Origin: Phoronis australis
Taxonomy: Eukaryota > Phoronida > Phoronidae
Direction of reading: 5' to 3'
Assembly: GCA_002633005.1 (NCBI GenBank)
Contig: NMRA01000578.1
Span: 7,298 to 69,297, forward strand
Length of the DNA stretch: 62,000 bases
Shown here: positions 59,967 to 62,000 of the stretch, one piece after another
Numbering within the stretch: the stretch's first letter is position 1
Layout: every line of letters begins with the position of its first letter
Position numbers and translations under genes: made by a program
Notes under the pieces: model-generated
What the model saw: the letters and a program-made list of their open reading frames with translations, nothing else
Databases searched by the model: none
What the model was told of the DNA's origin: nothing

Positions 59967-60098
59967 AAAAGTGGAGTAAAAGTGTCCCTCTTGAAAATGG
60001 ATGCCCAGCAGTTTTCACTGAATAACGACAATGTCCGTTATTCAGTGAAACTGGTTCCCAGTAACGATTTTGAAGAGTGATCTGCTTACTCCACTTTT
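59967..60098. repeat. Long hairpin (foldback) element, related to the GAACCAGTTT family
   Basis: Outer arms AAAAGTGGAGTAA (59967-59979) and TTACTCCACTTTT (60086-60098) pair perfectly. Inner arms TTTCACTGAATAACG (60013-60027) and CGTTATTCAGTGAAA (60036-60050) pair perfectly around an 8-nt loop, and most of the sequence between also pairs. The right arm contains AACTGGTTCCC. Confidence 0.8.
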
Positions 60099-60924
60099 AT
60101 CTAAAAACCAGTGACTTTAATCTGTCATTCTGTTATTGTGTGTGGTTTGATCACCTGTGTCAAATTTGAGCGCCATGAAATAGAGAGCCATCTGTTGTCT
60201 GTCTCCACTGTTCTTTTTTCACAAATTGACTCACAATTCACAACAAATTGCCCAAAGAGGTTGCACTTTTTCTATCCTGAGACATTTCTGGTTCAGCATA
60301 TATGTTATCGAATTGCAAAAGATGTCACTTTGCCAAACCTGTTTTGGAAATCAACTTCTGTAGACTAGACATAATGTCATTTGAATGCCAGTGTTGCAAA
60401 CACTTACACACGTCCTGTATTTTGATGTTATGTTTGTTACATCAGCACCTGAAGTAGACTTGTGTCAAATTGAAAATTAAACTTGGCGTAAGTTGCTAAC
60501 TTTTACCCACATTGTCCTTTAAAGTTTAGTCATGCACAGCTAGCAAACTGGCTAAAAATCCATGTGCACCAGTCTGGCAACTCATCTATGTTGTCGCCAG
60601 CTACACCCGGAATCAAACAAGCAACTCTCTATGGCAGAATCTAGTGTCCAAATTTTTTCGTCTCTGAAGGAATTGCCAATTGTCAAGAAATTTAGGAAAG
60701 ATTTACAGCACATCACAGCTGGAAGTCATGTGATACAGCACTCTTTCCCCTTCTTTAAGTCTTGACAACATTGTTTGGGGTGCGGAATTTGCCTTCCACA
60801 ATATTCCGTGTGTCTGGGGATTTGTCCTTGGCAACCCTGTCTCTGTGTTCTTGATCCACCACCACCAGGTCGGCACCCTTTCCATTCGCTGCTTGACCCA
60901 CATCATCCATTCAAAGATGGCCAT

Positions 60925-61590
60925 TTACTAATGTAGGCCTATGGGCATCTGTGCGGAACTGCGCTTGTATGTGAAACTTAGGTCCATGCAATACGCCAAT
61001 ATGCAAACCACTGGGGTAATAAACTTTAAAGGCTGTGAAAAGGATATTATTTCGGAATGATTGCCATAAGAGGCACAGCAGTAGTCAAAATGCAAATTAA
61101 TGTATGTACCTATGCACGGGACATTACCTGGGCTTATAATTATGTGAAATTTGGACATGCCCCAGTATGGGAACCTCTTGGGTAAAAAGGGCTTGAAAAA
61201 AGCATTATTTCAGATATAGACCGGTGGGCCTGAAGGTGTGTCAATACAGTATTAGTGTATTGACAACTAAAAAAAATAAAATTTTACAGAATATGATGAT
61301 TACCTGTTTTACAGTTTTAAAGTATGTGAATGCAATGAGCCTGGATCACTCAATTGTCTGGCAGATTTTATCTCTGAAGCACCCCTTAGTGGCCATTTTG
61401 GTTTCAGTGAGGCGCTTACTTTTGGGAGTAAGAGCATTTCTGGATGAAATGTATCGAACCAATTGATGGATTTTAATGAAATTTGACACAGATGTATGCG
61501 ACTCCAATGCTCCGGTACCACTCAATCTTTGGGTAAATTTGTCCCTTGCAGCACTTGCCAGTGGCCAGTTTGGTCTCAACATTTTTTTCT
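60925..61590. repeat. Diverged tandem repeats near the right edge
   Basis: TATGTGAAACTTAGGTCCAT (about 60969) and TATGTGAAATTTGGACATGC (about 61141) start two related units of about 170 bp, each followed by a CTTGTGAAAA..ATTATTTC-like tail. A second pair is at 61365-61420 (TTTTATCTCTGAAGCACC..AGTGGCCATTTTGG) and 61535-61580 (AATTTGTCCCTTGCAGCAC..AGTGGCCAGTTTGG), also about 170 bp apart. Confidence 0.5.
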
Positions 61591-61798
61591 TTAACATTTG
61601 CACGCTGTTTTTTGTGAATGAATCGTGCTTGATGAAGTATCTCAGTTAGGAGTGACTTTGTTTTTTTATTAGTTTTCTGATTCTTTGTGAAAGCTATTGC
61701 ATTAAAGGTAAACTACTTTTTCCATTTTCAGACTTTCAAGATGACCTGAAGGCAACAATGGTTTGTGGTAGTTTTAGAAGGTGGAGACGCAGACCAAA

Positions 61799-61844
61799 AT
61801 GGCTAGCATTTTAGAAAGTAGCGCTGCCAAGTTTTTTCGTGAAG
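61799..61844 (+). CDS. Possible 5' coding exon of a gene leaving the window
   Basis: A possible exon follows the acceptor TTTCCATTTTCAG at 61730 and contains ATG at 61799 in good context (CCAAAATGGC). It reads MASILESSAAKFFRE to a donor at GAAG|GTTTGT. An acceptor CTCCCCTTTAG at 61985 leads into VRVPE in matching phase at the window edge. No family is recognised. Confidence 0.35.
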
Positions 61845-62000
61845 GTTTGTTTTTTGTCAGCAATTAATTTTATTTGAATACCGTGTTTTTCTTGTGACTG
61901 AGTGTAGATAACACTTAAGATGAAATTAAGATTAATTTGAGTTTGCTTTTCATCTTCATATGCCATTACAAACATCTCCCCTTTAGTGAGAGTTCCAGAA

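Larger units (their letters stand above)
56890..61730. other. Repeat-rich right flank
   Basis: It contains the MITE at 57271, the hAT-type element with its minisatellite and the hairpin at 59967. A (TCTGG)4 microsatellite lies at about 58618-58640. Open frames at 57842-58219 and 60111-60368 have no recognisable homology, so no gene is called. Confidence 0.5.

Overview
The window is metazoan nuclear DNA. Coding exons are short, sit between long AT-rich introns with consensus GT..AG borders, and are mixed with SINE, hAT-like, foldback and BEL/Pao-like repeats. There are no prokaryotic operons, rRNA genes or CRISPR arrays. Protein divergence from vertebrate orthologs, intron sizes and repeat content suggest a non-vertebrate animal, perhaps a marine invertebrate. 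The phylum cannot be fixed by reading alone.

Layout: two large ubiquitin-ligase genes converge tail to tail. On the + strand, 1135-27772 (5' end probably outside the window) is an RNF216/TRIAD3 ortholog. Sixteen exons join with every splice phase consistent and end in a RING1-IBR-RING2 (RBR) catalytic core. On the - strand, 56288-30754 is an RBBP6 ortholog with an N-terminal DWNN ubiquitin-like domain, CCHC zinc knuckle, C4C4 RING, Pro/Ala-rich part, RS domain, lysine-rich tail and the conserved acidic plus HKK-rich C-terminus. The two stop codons are about 3 kb apart, and that gap holds the 3'UTRs and poly(A) signals. A rhodopsin-class GPCR, with its coding sequence in one exon, lies antisense inside RNF216 intron 11. 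Upstream of RBBP6 a possible divergent first exon begins at 56760, and another possible 5' exon of a rightward gene lies at the right edge.

Repeats fill the introns and the right flank. They include a non-autonomous hAT-type element with a perfect 8-bp target duplication inside a 30-bp minisatellite (58717-59853), a second CAGGGCTTGGAAT terminal-inverted-repeat family (three copies), a foldback family sharing a GAACCAGTTT core (at least six copies), a roughly 150-bp element with ACCTATCGC ends, two tRNA-derived SINEs, and remnants of a BEL/Pao integrase. Two single-N positions (17912 and 54349) are flanked by nearly identical direct repeats of 481 and about 314 bp. These look like unmerged contig overlaps, not biology.

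The most unusual biological signal is in RNF216. The end of the RING2 exon, together with its splice donor, is repeated as a decaying tandem array (unit about 75-79 bp) in the following intron. The donor region of the previous exon is also duplicated in its own intron.
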